A stretch of 64,000 nucleotides of DNA, from contig JADJRB010000002.1 of NCBI GenBank assembly GCA_016712445.1, positions 248,001-312,000 on the forward strand, in the 5' to 3' direction. This DNA is from Acidobacteriota bacterium (lineage in GTDB: Bacteria > Pseudomonadota > Alphaproteobacteria > Caulobacterales > Hyphomonadaceae). The notes under the pieces are model-generated. The model did no database searches and was not told the DNA's origin. It saw nothing but the letters and a program-made list of their open reading frames with translations. Made by a program: the position numbers and the translations under genes. This document shows, piece after piece, positions 17,108 through 26,224 of the stretch (the stretch's first letter is position 1; every line of letters starts with the position of its first letter).

Positions 17108-17890
17108 TCAGGCGAGGCGCCGTTTCAGCAGCTCGACCGCCGTCATGAAGAACGTGGTGCGCGAGGTATCCGGTAGCAGGTCGATGGCGGTGTGCTTCAT
17201 GTCGGTCCGCGCAGCGTTGGCGAAGGCCCATTCGGTCAGCCCGGCCATGTCCGGAACCGGCCGGTCCTCACCCATGTGGGTCTTCTCCGACAGCAGGTAG
17301 CGGGGCGAGGTGCCGCCGACGAGCAGCGCATAGTGCGCCTCGACCGGGGCGGACGGCGTGATGAAATCGAGCAGCAGCGACGTCGTCTCGCCCGGCGTCC
17401 CCACCACCTGCGCGCTGACGATCGGCATCGGCTCGCCGGCGGTGCGCGCCACGATGCCGCCGATCTGTTTCATCGTCGCGGCCTGCCAGCCGTCCAGCTT
17501 GGTCGACAGCAGGGAGATCGCTTCTTCCGGCTTGGTCAGGAACCATTCCGGCAGGAAAGCATGCTGCAGGGCATAGAAGTCCGGCCGCGCCTTGGCGCGC
17601 ACGGCCTGCGGGTTCGGCGGGCTCGCAGCGTCGGGCACGCTGATGGTGACGTCACAGGATTTCTTGCACCGGCTGCATTCCAGCCGCTGGCCGTACATCC
17701 ACACCGCATCCGGCAACTGCGCCGCTTTCACCAGCGCCGCTGCGCTCGGCGCGGTCAGGGCGCCCGGCGTCAGCGCGGCGCCCGAGGGGCATTCCAGCGC
17801 CGCCACGGCAGTCCTGGCCTGCTCGGGGGTCGCGGCGTGCACGGGATCCTTGAACACCGGCGCTGCGTTGCATTTCTTCTTGCCGAACAT
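17108..17890 (-). CDS. hypothetical protein with CxxC pair
   Basis: A 260-residue protein beginning [11 protein letters not shown]. The central [14 protein letters not shown] holds CSRCKKSC, which could bind metal. The C-terminal half has alternating hydrophobic strands ([24 protein letters not shown]) ending in [17 protein letters not shown]. No signal peptide or membrane helix and no family recognised. It lies between the epoxide hydrolase and erpA on the same strand with 52- and 74-base gaps, so it may be co-expressed with either. Confidence 0.6.
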   Translation of the reverse strand: MFGKKKCNAAPVFKDPVHAATPEQARTAVAALECPSGAALTPGALTAPSAAALVKAAQLPDAVWMYGQRLECSRCKKSCDVTISVPDAASPPNPQAVRAKARPDFYALQHAFLPEWFLTKPEEAISLLSTKLDGWQAATMKQIGGIVARTAGEPMPIVSAQVVGTPGETTSLLLDFITPSAPVEAHYALLVGGTSPRYLLSEKTHMGEDRPVPDMAGLTEWAFANAARTDMKHTAIDLLPDTSRTTFFMTAVELLKRRLA

Positions 17891-17964
17891 GGCGAAGCCT
17901 CACTTACAATTTTGTGAGACTCTATCGCCGCATGTGCCCGCCGCAATGCCCGCGCTGCGCACGC

Positions 17965-18306
17965 CTAGACGGAAAAGCTGGTCCCGCAGCCGCAGCCGGA
18001 TGTGGCGTTCGGGTTCTTGATCTTGAACGCCGCGCCGATCAGTTCATTGGCAAAGTCGATTTCGGAGCCCTTGAGGAATTCGAGGCTCATCTCGTCGATC
18101 AGCACCTTCGCGCCGTCGCGCTCGACCAGCAGGTCGTCGCTGTTCGCCTCGGAGGCGAAATCGAACTTGTAGGAGAAGCCCGAACACCCGCCGCCCTCAA
18201 CAGACACACGCAGGTAAGCCGCGCCGTCCTGTTTGGCGAGAATCGCGTTAATCCGCTTCGCAGCCGAGGCTGTAAGGGTCACATCCGGTGTAGAAACGTC
18301 GGTCAT
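17965..18306 (-). CDS. erpA: iron-sulfur cluster insertion protein (ErpA/IscA A-type carrier)
   Basis: A-type carriers deliver Fe-S clusters to apo-enzymes. The 113-residue product has the three invariant cysteines: GGGCSGFSY mid-protein and CGCGTSF at the C-terminus. ATG 18306 gives the normal family length; an open frame continues upstream but overlaps the divergent dgt gene. The dgt/erpA divergent pair is a widespread alphaproteobacterial arrangement, with only 27 bases between the starts. Confidence 0.95.
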   Translation of the reverse strand: MTDVSTPDVTLTASAAKRINAILAKQDGAAYLRVSVEGGGCSGFSYKFDFASEANSDDLLVERDGAKVLIDEMSLEFLKGSEIDFANELIGAAFKIKNPNATSGCGCGTSFSV

Positions 18307-18333
18307 GGGCAGAACATAAGGACGAATACGGCC

Positions 18334-19506
18334 ATGGAAAAGAGAGCCCCGTTCGCAACCCGGCATGAAGACAGCCGCGGCCGATTCTTCGAGGAGGCGC
18401 CCTCGGCGACCCGCACGCCGTTCCAGCGCGACCGCGACCGGATCATCCATGCCACCGCCTTCCGCCGCCTGAAGCAGAAGACGCAGGTTTTCGTGGCCCA
18501 CGAGGGCGACCATTTCCGCACGCGCCTGACCCATTCTCTGGAGGTCGCCCAGATCGCCCGCACCATCGCCCGCACGCTAGGGCTGGACGAGGATCTGGCC
18601 GAAACGCTGGCGCTCTGCCACGATCTTGGCCACCCGCCCTTCGGTCATGCCGGTGAGGACCAGCTGGACGAATGCATGCAGCCCTATGACGGGTTCGACC
18701 ACAACGCCCAGTCGCTGCGCATCGTGACCCGGCTGGAGCGGCGGTATCCGCAGTTCGCAGGCCTCAACCTGACCTGGGAAACGCTCGAAGGCCTCGTCAA
18801 GCACAACGGCCCGCTGACCGGGCCCGACACGACCCTCAACGACTTGCCGGCCGCTTTCCGCGACTTTCCGCAGATCCTCGACCTCGAGATCGACCAGTTC
18901 GCTGGCCCCGAAGCGCAGGTCGCCGCCCTGTCCGACGACATCGCCTACAACAACCACGACATCGACGACGGCATGGCCGCCGGCCTCTTCACGGTCGAGG
19001 ACCTGATGGACCTGCCCGTGGTTGGCGACGTGTTCCGGGGCGTGCGGATCGAGTTTTCGGACCTCGACGACCGGATGGTGACCTACGAGGCCGTCCGCCG
19101 CCTGATCGGGCTGTGGATCAATGACCTGCTGGGTGAAACCCGGGCACGGGTGAAGCGCTACAAGCCGAAATCCGCCGCCGATGTGCGGGCGATGGATGCC
19201 CCGCTGATCGCCTTCTCGGAAGGGCTGGAGGCGCCGCAGCGGGCGCTCCGGGCGTTCCTGCATGCGCGCATGTACAAGCATTACCGGGTCAACCGGATGC
19301 GCTCGAAGGCCAAACGGGTGCTGGCCGACCTGTTCGACGTTTTCCTGCGCGAGCCGCAGACCTTGCCGCCGCCCTGGAACGGCATGGCCGATCCGGGGAA
19401 TGATGCCCAGCGGGCCCGGGTGGTCTGCGACTACATCGCCGGCATGACCGACACTTTCGCCCTCGAAGAGCACCGACGCCTGTTCGATTCGCGCAGCCTC
19501 GCCTGA
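18334..19506 (+). CDS. dgt: deoxyguanosinetriphosphate triphosphohydrolase-like protein
   Basis: An HD-domain dNTPase that removes triphosphate from dGTP/dNTPs and tunes nucleotide pools. The 390-residue protein shows [24 protein letters not shown], the histidine in [13 protein letters not shown], the metal HD in [11 protein letters not shown] and the later aspartate in [15 protein letters not shown] 18334 has AAGGA at about 9 bases. In many relatives argS follows; here the SPOR gene comes next instead. Confidence 0.95.
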   Translation: MEKRAPFATRHEDSRGRFFEEAPSATRTPFQRDRDRIIHATAFRRLKQKTQVFVAHEGDHFRTRLTHSLEVAQIARTIARTLGLDEDLAETLALCHDLGHPPFGHAGEDQLDECMQPYDGFDHNAQSLRIVTRLERRYPQFAGLNLTWETLEGLVKHNGPLTGPDTTLNDLPAAFRDFPQILDLEIDQFAGPEAQVAALSDDIAYNNHDIDDGMAAGLFTVEDLMDLPVVGDVFRGVRIEFSDLDDRMVTYEAVRRLIGLWINDLLGETRARVKRYKPKSAADVRAMDAPLIAFSEGLEAPQRALRAFLHARMYKHYRVNRMRSKAKRVLADLFDVFLREPQTLPPPWNGMADPGNDAQRARVVCDYIAGMTDTFALEEHRRLFDSRSLA

Positions 19507-19607
19507 GCCCGGAAAGGCCGCAACGACGGGCGAAATCGCCTATCTTCAAGGCTCGTTAAGGAAACGCGCCTAGTTGTTAACTCCAAATTCTCTGCAGGGA
19601 GCGACCC

Positions 19608-20393
19608 ATGGGCCGAGCGAGCTCACACGGCGAAGACTACGCCCCGTTTGACGATGACTATCGCGGCTTCGACGTGCGCGACGAGGAAACCGCGCGCGGT
19701 CCGCTGATCCTCACCCTCGCGATCGGCGTGCTGCTGATTTTCGGTGCGGTTGTGTGGAACACCTACCGTCAGGGCGTGCGCCCGGAGGGCGAAGGCCTGC
19801 CCAGCGTGCTGGCCGAAGAAACGCCGTTCAAGCAGTCACCGGAGGAGGCCGGCGGCGTGGCCGTGCCCAACACCGACATCCGCTTCTTCGACGAGATGGA
19901 CGCTTCCAAACGCGAAGTCGCAGCAGATCCAGCGCCGAAGCCTGTGGAACTGGCAGGTGCCGGGCCGGTCAGCGACGGCGAACCGGCGCAGCTTCGCCGC
20001 GGGCCGGTCGAGCCGGTGACGGAACTTGGCGAGACACCGGCCCTGCCGGTGATCGAGGAAACCGCACCTGTGGAAAAATCCGTTGCCGTTGCCGCCGAGC
20101 CGGTCCCGGCCGGGCCTCGCGTGCGCTTCGCCTTCGCCGACAATGGCGGCTACCTGGTGCAGATCGCGGCCTTGCGCTCCGAAGACGCGGCCGAGACGGC
20201 CTGGAAGCGGGTGACCGCTTCGGCGCCGGAACTCTACCACGGTGCCACGAAAGTCATCCAGCGCGCCGATCTCGGCTCGGAGGGTGTGTTTTACCGGTTG
20301 CGCGTCGGCGCCTTTGCCGACAGATCGGAGGCCTCGGCCTTCTGTGAAGCGGTCAAGGAAGCCGGTGCCAACTGCATCGTGGTGAACGGATAG
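19608..20393 (+). CDS. SPOR-domain membrane protein
   Basis: A 261-residue, single-pass inner-membrane protein probably acting at septal peptidoglycan. A 30-residue acidic cytoplasmic tail is followed by the helix LILTLAIGVLLIFGAVVW (residues about 33-50), a Pro/Glu/Ala-rich periplasmic linker (about 55-175) and a C-terminal SPOR domain (GGYLVQIAALRSEDAAETAW ... FYRLRVGAFADRSEASAFC). SPOR domains bind denuded glycan strands at division sites. It overlaps nagZ by one base, coupling it with another peptidoglycan gene. Confidence 0.9.
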   Translation: MGRASSHGEDYAPFDDDYRGFDVRDEETARGPLILTLAIGVLLIFGAVVWNTYRQGVRPEGEGLPSVLAEETPFKQSPEEAGGVAVPNTDIRFFDEMDASKREVAADPAPKPVELAGAGPVSDGEPAQLRRGPVEPVTELGETPALPVIEETAPVEKSVAVAAEPVPAGPRVRFAFADNGGYLVQIAALRSEDAAETAWKRVTASAPELYHGATKVIQRADLGSEGVFYRLRVGAFADRSEASAFCEAVKEAGANCIVVNG

Positions 20394-21430
20394 TGGTCAA
20401 AGCCTGCATTCTCAGTGTGTCCGGGCCGGAGCTCACCCCGGCCGAGGCGGCCCTGTTCCGGGCCGAAAATCCGTGGGGCGTGATCCTCATGGGCCGCTCC
20501 TGCGTGAACCGCATGCAGGTGCGCCGGCTGGTCGCCGATATCTGGGATGCCACGGGCCGCGAGACGCTTATCTTCATCGACCAGGAAGGCGGCCGCGTCG
20601 CCCGCCTGAAGGCGCCGGAATGGCCGCTGTTCCCGCGCGGCGCTGACTATGCGGCGCTGTATGCCGCCGATCCGGAGCAGGGGCGGGAAGCCACCTGGCT
20701 CGGTCACCGGCTGATTGCGGCCGAGCTCGCCAGCCTGTCGATCCACGCCGACTGTGCCCCGGTGGTCGACCTGCCGGTTCCGGGCGCCCACGACATCATC
20801 GGCGACCGCGCCTTCGGCGCCGACCCGGCCAGCATCGCCGATCTCGCTGCGGCCGCACTCCGGGGCCTTGCCGCCGGCGGTGTGGCAGGCGTGATCAAGC
20901 ACATTCCCGGCCATGGCCGCGCCTTTGCCGACAGCCACCTCGAACTGCCGCGCGTGACCGCCGGTCAGAATGAACTCGCCAGCGACTTCGACGCCTTTGC
21001 CCGGGTGGCAGACGCGCCGATGGCGATGACTGCGCACATTGCCTACGACGCCTATGATCCCGGCAAGGCGGCCACCGTTTCGAAGATCATGATTCAGGAC
21101 GTCATCCGCGGCCGAATCGGGTTTGATGGCCTCCTGATGACCGACGATCTGGGGATGAAGGCCTTGGGGGGCACCCTCACTGAACGCGCCAACGCCTCGA
21201 TTGCGGCGGGCTGCGACGTGCTGCTGCATTGTTCCGGTTTCCTCAAGGATGCCGGCGAGATCCTTGCCGAGATGACCGAAGTGGCGAAAGCCGCGCCCGT
21301 GTTGAAGGGCAAGGCGGAAGACCGCGCCGACGCGGCCGATGCCATCGCGCGCCGGACCGAGGCGTTCGAGCCCGCGAAGGGCTGGCGCCGGTTCCACGAA
21401 CTCTTCCCGCAAGCGGGAGCCATGGCATGA
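20393..21430 (+). CDS. nagZ: beta-N-acetylhexosaminidase NagZ
   Basis: A GH3 enzyme that removes GlcNAc from muropeptides in cytosolic wall recycling. The 345-residue protein contains FIDQEGGRVARL, the catalytic-loop motif KHIPGHGRAFADSH with its acid/base His/Asp pair, and the nucleophile region LLMTDDLGMKAL. It starts with GTG at 20393, sharing one base with the SPOR stop, and its stop overlaps the scpA ATG (ATGA). Confidence 0.95.
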   Translation: MVKACILSVSGPELTPAEAALFRAENPWGVILMGRSCVNRMQVRRLVADIWDATGRETLIFIDQEGGRVARLKAPEWPLFPRGADYAALYAADPEQGREATWLGHRLIAAELASLSIHADCAPVVDLPVPGAHDIIGDRAFGADPASIADLAAAALRGLAAGGVAGVIKHIPGHGRAFADSHLELPRVTAGQNELASDFDAFARVADAPMAMTAHIAYDAYDPGKAATVSKIMIQDVIRGRIGFDGLLMTDDLGMKALGGTLTERANASIAAGCDVLLHCSGFLKDAGEILAEMTEVAKAAPVLKGKAEDRADAADAIARRTEAFEPAKGWRRFHELFPQAGAMA

Positions 21431-22257
21431 GCGGCGACGCCATCTCCATCGATGCCCTGTCGGCCGACGTGGCCGATGCCGATGGCGTCAACGCCTTTTC
21501 GGTGGACCTGCCGGGCTATGAGGGCCCGCTCCACTTGCTGCTGGAACTCGCCCGCCGCCAGAAGGTGAACCTGCTGCAGATTTCGATGCTTCAGCTCGCC
21601 GAACAATACATGGCCTTCATCGAGGACGCGCGCGCCAAGCGGATCGACCTCGCCGCAGACTACCTGCTGATGGCGTCCTGGCTTGCCTTCATGAAGTCGC
21701 GCCTGCTGCTGCCGAAGCCCGAGGCGCTGGACGAGGATGAACCGACAGGCGAGGAGATGGCGGCGCGCCTCTCATTCCGCCTCAAGCGGCTCGACGCGAT
21801 GCGCCAGGCCGTGCGCGAACTGGAAGCGGGTCCGGTGCTGAACAATGTCGTATTCCTGCGCGGCGCGCCGGTGCAGCCGAAAGTCGTCAAGCTCACCGAG
21901 TTCACGGCGACCCTGTACGACCTGACCTCCGCCTTCGGAACCATCCGTGACCGGAAGGAAAAGGAGAAGCCTCACCGGATCGAGCAGCAGCCCGTTCTGG
22001 CGCTCGAACAGGCGCGCAACACGCTGCGCGGCCTGCGCAAGCAGCTCGAGAACTGGTCAAGCCTTGACGATATCCGCACGGCCCTGTCCGAGAACACGCC
22101 GGAAGTGCCCGGCCGGTCGGTGACTGCGAGCGTGTTTTCCGCTGCCCTCGAACTGACCCGCGACGGCGAGGTCGACATGCGCCAGGATGCGCATTTCGCG
22201 CCGATCTACCTTCGCAACGCCGAACGCGCCGGGGAGGCCCTCGATGCAACCGCTTGA
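21427..22257 (+). CDS. scpA: segregation and condensation protein A
   Basis: Kleisin subunit that links SMC heads in the SMC-ScpAB condensin. The 276-residue protein has the N-terminal YEGPLHLLLELARRQKVNLLQI and YLLMASWLAFMKSRLLLP, both diagnostic, and a C-terminal winged-helix region. The start is fixed at ATG 21427 by the ATGA overlap with nagZ; the upstream open frame is nagZ out of frame. It overlaps scpB by 14 bases. Confidence 0.95.
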   Translation: MSGDAISIDALSADVADADGVNAFSVDLPGYEGPLHLLLELARRQKVNLLQISMLQLAEQYMAFIEDARAKRIDLAADYLLMASWLAFMKSRLLLPKPEALDEDEPTGEEMAARLSFRLKRLDAMRQAVRELEAGPVLNNVVFLRGAPVQPKVVKLTEFTATLYDLTSAFGTIRDRKEKEKPHRIEQQPVLALEQARNTLRGLRKQLENWSSLDDIRTALSENTPEVPGRSVTASVFSAALELTRDGEVDMRQDAHFAPIYLRNAERAGEALDATA

Positions 22258-23245
22258 GAAATACCAGATGACCCACGACACACCGGACCCACGCCGGGAT
22301 GCCCTCGGCCAGCTCTCGGATGCGCAGGCGCGGGCCGAAGCCGATCTGCTGGGTGGGCGCGATGCGCTGCTGGCCGAAGGCGTGCGCCGCGCGGAAGCGG
22401 TGCTGTTCGCTGCAGGCGAACCTCTGTCTGCGGAGCAAGTATCCGAGATCTTGCCGCAGGGCATCGAGGCCGGTGAGGTGCTGATGGCGCTGCGCGCGGT
22501 CTATGCCAAGCGCGGCGTGAACCTTGTGGAAGTGGCCGGCAAGTGGCGCTTCCAGACGGCGCAGGACTTGTCCTACCTGTTCGTGGAAGAGCGCCAGGTC
22601 CAGAAGAAGCTGGGGCAGGCGGCGCTGGAGACGATGGCGATCATCGCCTATGGCCAGCCCGTTACGCGCGCCGAAATCGAAGCGGTCCGCGGCGTGGCCG
22701 TCGCGAAGTCGGTGATCGACACGCTGCTGGAGTCCGGTTGGGTGCGCGTGCGCGGCCGCCGCAAGACACCGGGCCTGCCGATCACTTACGGTACGACCGA
22801 GAAATTCCTCGAACACTTCGGCCTCGAAAGCCTCGACACGCTGCCGGGCAAGGCCGACCTCGAAGCCGAAGGCCTGCTCACGGATGTTATCCCGTCCGGC
22901 TTCCAGATGCCGGACGAGGAAGCGCTCTCCGAAGACGACACCCTGATCAACGATCTCGCCAGCCTTGAAGACGTCGAGTCGTTCGTGACCGATTTCATGG
23001 ACGATGACAGCATCGCTCCGCCGGCGGACGATGTCGCCGAAGCCGCGCCGGAACAGGCCGGGGCAGACAGCGGCGAAGACGAAGATGAAGGCGGCGTAAG
23101 CGTCTTTGCCTATACGCGCGCACCGAAATCATCGGAAGACCCGGAAGCCTTCGACCGAGACACGGTCAAGGCCGCTGTGCTGAAACTGCGCAACGAAACC
23201 CGGATGCCCCAGCAGCCGATGCACACCTGGCGGGATGACGAATAG
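22244..23245 (+). CDS. scpB: segregation and condensation protein B
   Basis: Partner of ScpA in the condensin complex. Two winged-helix domains are visible: AEAVLFAAGEPLSAEQVSEILP and ALETMAIIAYGQPVTRAEIEAVRGV, then TPGLPITYGTTEKFLEHFGL. The protein has 333 residues, longer than usual because of an acidic, low-complexity tail of about 120 residues (DEEALSEDDTL ... GEDEDEGG) ending in a basic stretch, typical of this bacterial group. ATG 22244 has GGGGAGG 6 bases upstream; ATG 22268 is an alternative. Confidence 0.93.
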   Translation: MQPLEKYQMTHDTPDPRRDALGQLSDAQARAEADLLGGRDALLAEGVRRAEAVLFAAGEPLSAEQVSEILPQGIEAGEVLMALRAVYAKRGVNLVEVAGKWRFQTAQDLSYLFVEERQVQKKLGQAALETMAIIAYGQPVTRAEIEAVRGVAVAKSVIDTLLESGWVRVRGRRKTPGLPITYGTTEKFLEHFGLESLDTLPGKADLEAEGLLTDVIPSGFQMPDEEALSEDDTLINDLASLEDVESFVTDFMDDDSIAPPADDVAEAAPEQAGADSGEDEDEGGVSVFAYTRAPKSSEDPEAFDRDTVKAAVLKLRNETRMPQQPMHTWRDDE

Positions 23246-23268
23246 GGCGCGCGCCTCACCGTGCAGCG

Positions 23269-23424
23269 CACCCCTCTCCCTCGGGAGAGGGGCAGGGGTG
23301 AGGGGGCGCTGCGCCGGGGAGCGTGCGCAATTTTTCGGGCGAGGAACCCCCTCGTCCCCTCGAGTGGTCGAGAAATCGTATACGATTTCCCGCGCGAGCC
23401 TTCTCCCAAGGGAGAAGGGGCTAA
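23269..23424. repeat. CCCCTCTCCC-type intergenic hairpin element, copy A (diverged)
   Basis: The left arm contains the hairpin CCCCTCTCCC/GGGAGAGGGG at 23271-23292, followed by CAGGGGTGAGGGGG. The right arm carries CTTCTCCC-AAGGGAGAAG at 23400-23418. The centre differs from copies B and C and contains an 18-bp palindrome. It fills the gap between convergent scpB and the DUF1287 gene. Confidence 0.85.
23372..23389. promoter_or_regulatory. 18-bp perfect palindrome GAAATCGTATACGATTTC
   Basis: Perfectly self-complementary over 18 bases with the core ATCGTATACGAT. GntR/FadR-type repressors bind GTATAC-centred palindromes, so an operator is possible. However, it lies between two gene ends inside a repeat element, where no promoter is expected, so it may instead be part of a mobile or repeat palindrome. 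Confidence 0.6.
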
Positions 23425-23427
23425 AGG

Positions 23428-24036
23428 TCAGACGTCCGGCGGAGGAAACCTGAAACGCCTCGGCGACGAGTAGTCCGCATACAGGTCATCCTCGCGGGTG
23501 CCGCCGCCTATGTTGTGGATGAACAGCGAAGTGCCGAGGATCGGGTCCTTGCCGGAATAGATCGCGATGTGGGGCAGGCGCCCGCCGAGGCGCATCGTCA
23601 GCAGGTCGCCGGCTTGCCAGTCGGACGAAACGCCCGGCGCTTCACGCTCGTATCCCATTCGCGCAAAATACTTTTCGAGGTTCGGCACGCGCCGGTGGTC
23701 GATGTTCTTGTCGGCGCGGCTGAGGCCCCAGGTTGTCGGATAGGCGGCGAAATTTGCCTTCATGTCGTCGTGCACGAGGACCTGCAGGTCGATATCGAAT
23801 GCATCGCGGTAGGCGCGGATCACGACGTCGGTGCACACGCCGGCCTCGCGGGGCACATCGCCGCCGGGATAGGCGAGGGTGACGTAGGAAGGGTCGTAGC
23901 TCAGCGTCACGCCGATCTGCTGGCGCGCCGCGCGGATGAGTTTCCGGCTCCATTGCTGCTCGGCTTCGACAAGCGGCAAGGTGGGCAGCAGGGGCAGCCC
24001 CAGCGCAGACAGGAAGAAAGATCGCCGCGTCCACAT
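23428..24036 (-). CDS. DUF1287 family protein, exported by Tat
   Basis: A 202-residue exported protein. The N-terminus MWTRRSFFLSALGLPLLP matches the twin-arginine pattern S/T-R-R-x-F-L, with a likely cleavage after VEA. The mature part has the DUF1287 layout related to NlpC/P60 peptidases: a cysteine in GVCTDVVIRAYR, QAGDLLTMRLGG and a histidine in RLPHIAIYSGK. This suggests a cell-wall or amide hydrolase in the periplasm. ATG 24036 is chosen because it places the signal peptide at the N-terminus. Its upstream region overlaps the 3' end of the nitroreductase. Confidence 0.82.
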   Translation of the reverse strand: MWTRRSFFLSALGLPLLPTLPLVEAEQQWSRKLIRAARQQIGVTLSYDPSYVTLAYPGGDVPREAGVCTDVVIRAYRDAFDIDLQVLVHDDMKANFAAYPTTWGLSRADKNIDHRRVPNLEKYFARMGYEREAPGVSSDWQAGDLLTMRLGGRLPHIAIYSGKDPILGTSLFIHNIGGGTREDDLYADYSSPRRFRFPPPDV

Positions 24037-24079
24037 GGCGCCATAGAGCCGTGCGCTTGCGGCAGGATTTTGTCCGAAT

Positions 24080-24751
24080 TCAGAAGCCTTTGAACTCGGC
24101 GACTTCTTCCAGCGGCGCGCGCTCCGCATAAAGACGGTTCGCTTTCTCGTTCGGGTCAGGCTTGCCGACGGCGATGCCGCACCAGATCATCTCGGTCGGG
24201 CCGAGGCCGAAATGCTCTTTCAGAGTGGGGCGCAGGATGCCCCAGCATTCCTGCATGCAGGTGCCCCAGCCGCGCTCTTCGGCGAGCAGGCAGAGCGTCT
24301 GCAGGTACATGCCGGCATGGCCCCACTGGCCGTGGCCCATGCGCTCGTCGATGACGACGAACACCGCCATCGGCGCGCCGAAGAAGCGGAAATTGTTCGA
24401 GAACCAGCGCAGGCGGCCGGCGCGGTCTTCGCGCGGAATTTCGAGCGCTTCATACAGCATCTCGCCGACGCGGCGGCGGCGCGCTTCGTGCGGCTCCCAG
24501 AGATTCGGCGGATAGATCGGGCGATCCGTGGCCTCGCCGCGCGGGTCTTCCGCCAGCTTGCTCTGGGCGAGGTGGATCACTTCGTCCTTGGCATCGCCGG
24601 TCACGACGATCACGCGCCAGGGCTGTGTGTTGCCGCCGGAGGGGGCGCGCTGCGCAGCCGTCAGCCAGGCCTTGACCTCGTCGAGCGGAAGGGCGTCGGG
24701 CAGGAAGCCCCGCGTCGAAATGCGTTTCGCAACGGCCTTGGATACGTCCAT
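24080..24751 (-). CDS. nitroreductase family protein
   Basis: A flavin-dependent NAD(P)H oxidoreductase of the nitroreductase superfamily, 223 residues. SKAVAKRISTRGFLPDAL supplies the FMN-phosphate-binding RxSxR-type motif, QRAPSGGNTQPWRVIVV is the classic second FMN segment, and GWGTCMQECW and WCGIAVGKPDPNEKAN complete the fold. ATG 24751 is preceded by GGGAGG with 7 bases spacing. That ribosome site is also the 3' arm of a terminator-like hairpin (24752-24783). It lies downstream of the P450 gene on the same strand. Confidence 0.9.
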   Translation of the reverse strand: MDVSKAVAKRISTRGFLPDALPLDEVKAWLTAAQRAPSGGNTQPWRVIVVTGDAKDEVIHLAQSKLAEDPRGEATDRPIYPPNLWEPHEARRRRVGEMLYEALEIPREDRAGRLRWFSNNFRFFGAPMAVFVVIDERMGHGQWGHAGMYLQTLCLLAEERGWGTCMQECWGILRPTLKEHFGLGPTEMIWCGIAVGKPDPNEKANRLYAERAPLEEVAEFKGF

Positions 24752-24783
24752 GAAAAAACCTCCCGACATCTCTGACGGGAGGT
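24752..24783 (-). terminator. intrinsic-terminator hairpin containing the nitroreductase ribosome site
   Basis: On the minus strand, ACCTCCCG, a 10-base loop and CGGGAGGT form a perfect 8-bp stem followed directly by T6, then C and the ATG. It is 30 bases past the P450 stop, so it can end P450 transcripts. Its 3' arm GGGAGG is the nitroreductase Shine-Dalgarno, which the fold would mask. Confidence 0.75.
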
Positions 24784-24813
24784 CTAATCAGGTTACCGCA
24801 GGGCGGCCAGTCC

Positions 24814-26148
24814 TTACTTCGGGTGAAGCACGACCGGCATCCAGGTGTAGCCGCGCACGAAGGCGCCGGACGTGTAGGACGGCTCGGCCAGCACTTCGAT
24901 ATGGTCGTAGCGGGCCATCAGTTCTTCCCAGAGGATCTTCAGCTGCAGCTCGGCGAGGCGGTTGCCGACGCAGCGGTGGATGCCGAAGCCGAATGACAGG
25001 TGCTGGCGGGCATTCTTCCGCTCGATGTCGAACAGTTCGGGATCTTCCTTCCAGAAGTTGGTGTCACGGTTGCCCGAGACGTACCACATGGCGACCTGCT
25101 CGCCTTTCTTGATCGTCTTGCCGCGGATTTCGACATCCTCCAGCGCCGTGCGGCGCATGAAGGACAGCGGCGTCTGCCAGCGGATGGTTTCCGAAACCAT
25201 GTTCGGGATCAGCGTCGGGTCAGCCTTCAGCTTGGCGTACTGTTCCGGATACTTGTTCAGCGCGTAGACCGAAGCCGACATCGTGTTGCGGCTGGTGTCG
25301 TTGCCGCCGACGATCAGCAGGATGACGTTGCCGAGCAGTTCCATCGGCGACATGTTCTTGGTCTTCTCGCCGTGTGCGAGCAGGCTGATCAGGTCGCCTG
25401 TGTCTTCGCCCTGGCCGCGTTCCTGGAACATGCCCATGAACGCCATCAGGCACGACATCATCTCTTCTTTCCACTGCACTTCACCGCCCGGGCAGATGTC
25501 CGGGTTGTGCATGTTGGTGGCGATGTCGGACCAGCGGGTCAGCTCGCGGCGGCGCTCCTGCGGATAGCCGAACAGGGTGGCCAGCATCATGCCGGTCAGT
25601 TCGATGGACACGCGGTCGACCCAGTCAAACGGCTCGCCGACCGGCAGGCCGTCGAGCACGGCCTGGGTGCGCGAACGGATCAGCGGCTCGTATTCCTTCA
25701 GCATGTTCGGCGCGACGGCCGGCTGGACGGTCTTGCGCTGCTCGGAATGGCGCGGCTCGTCCATCGCGATGAACATCGGCATCTCGAAGTCCTCGAGCGG
25801 CGGCCCGAGGGTGATGCCGCCGTATTCCCACGAGGAGGAGAAGCGCTTGTGGTCGGTGTCGACCGCCATGATGTCTTCGTAGAGCGTGACGGACCAGTAG
25901 GGGCCGACGAAGCTGTCCGGCGTGTAGTGGACCGGGTCTTCCTTGCGCAGGCGCTCGAGGCGGTCCCAGAACTTGGCCTGGCGCCACATTTCCGGGTCGA
26001 CGACGTCGAGCGTGGCGAGGTCCAGTTCAGAGGCCGGCTTCACCTCGCCGAAGGTTTCCGTGTAACCGGGGTGCATGGGCTCGCGCGGGGTGATTTTCGG
26101 GCGCTCAAGGGCAGGATGGTTCTCGAAGGAGAAAGTGTCGGCAGCCAT
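24814..26148 (-). CDS. cytochrome P450, CYP153-like
   Basis: A soluble bacterial P450 of 444 residues. Features: oxygen-binding I-helix GGNDTSRN, the ExxR motif ETIRWQTPLSFMRRTA, MWYVSGNRD, and the haem-cysteine loop FGFGIHRCVGNRLAE. The combination IRWQTPL, MWYVSGNRD and FGFGIHRC resembles CYP153 alkane/fatty-acid terminal hydroxylases. The CYP153 family call is inference. These enzymes need ferredoxin and reductase partners, which are not encoded next to it. ATG 26148 follows GGAGGATCATAC. A terminator-like palindrome sits about 80 bases upstream. Confidence 0.9.
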   Translation of the reverse strand: MAADTFSFENHPALERPKITPREPMHPGYTETFGEVKPASELDLATLDVVDPEMWRQAKFWDRLERLRKEDPVHYTPDSFVGPYWSVTLYEDIMAVDTDHKRFSSSWEYGGITLGPPLEDFEMPMFIAMDEPRHSEQRKTVQPAVAPNMLKEYEPLIRSRTQAVLDGLPVGEPFDWVDRVSIELTGMMLATLFGYPQERRRELTRWSDIATNMHNPDICPGGEVQWKEEMMSCLMAFMGMFQERGQGEDTGDLISLLAHGEKTKNMSPMELLGNVILLIVGGNDTSRNTMSASVYALNKYPEQYAKLKADPTLIPNMVSETIRWQTPLSFMRRTALEDVEIRGKTIKKGEQVAMWYVSGNRDTNFWKEDPELFDIERKNARQHLSFGFGIHRCVGNRLAELQLKILWEELMARYDHIEVLAEPSYTSGAFVRGYTWMPVVLHPK

Positions 26149-26224
26149 GTATGATCCTCCGGCGTCGGGCCCATCTTCGGGGGCGATTGAACGTTCCGGG
26201 AATTATTTAGCACAGCTGTTTTGA

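Noticed and set aside
15373..17148. Plus-strand frame of 591 codons across the repeat region and the epoxide hydrolase gene
   Set aside because: It runs through the palindromic repeats and antisense to the epoxide hydrolase; Arg/Pro/His-rich with no domain.
19560..19586. Two TTAA tetramers before the SPOR gene considered as a CtrA site
   Set aside because: The spacing is 17 bases rather than 7.
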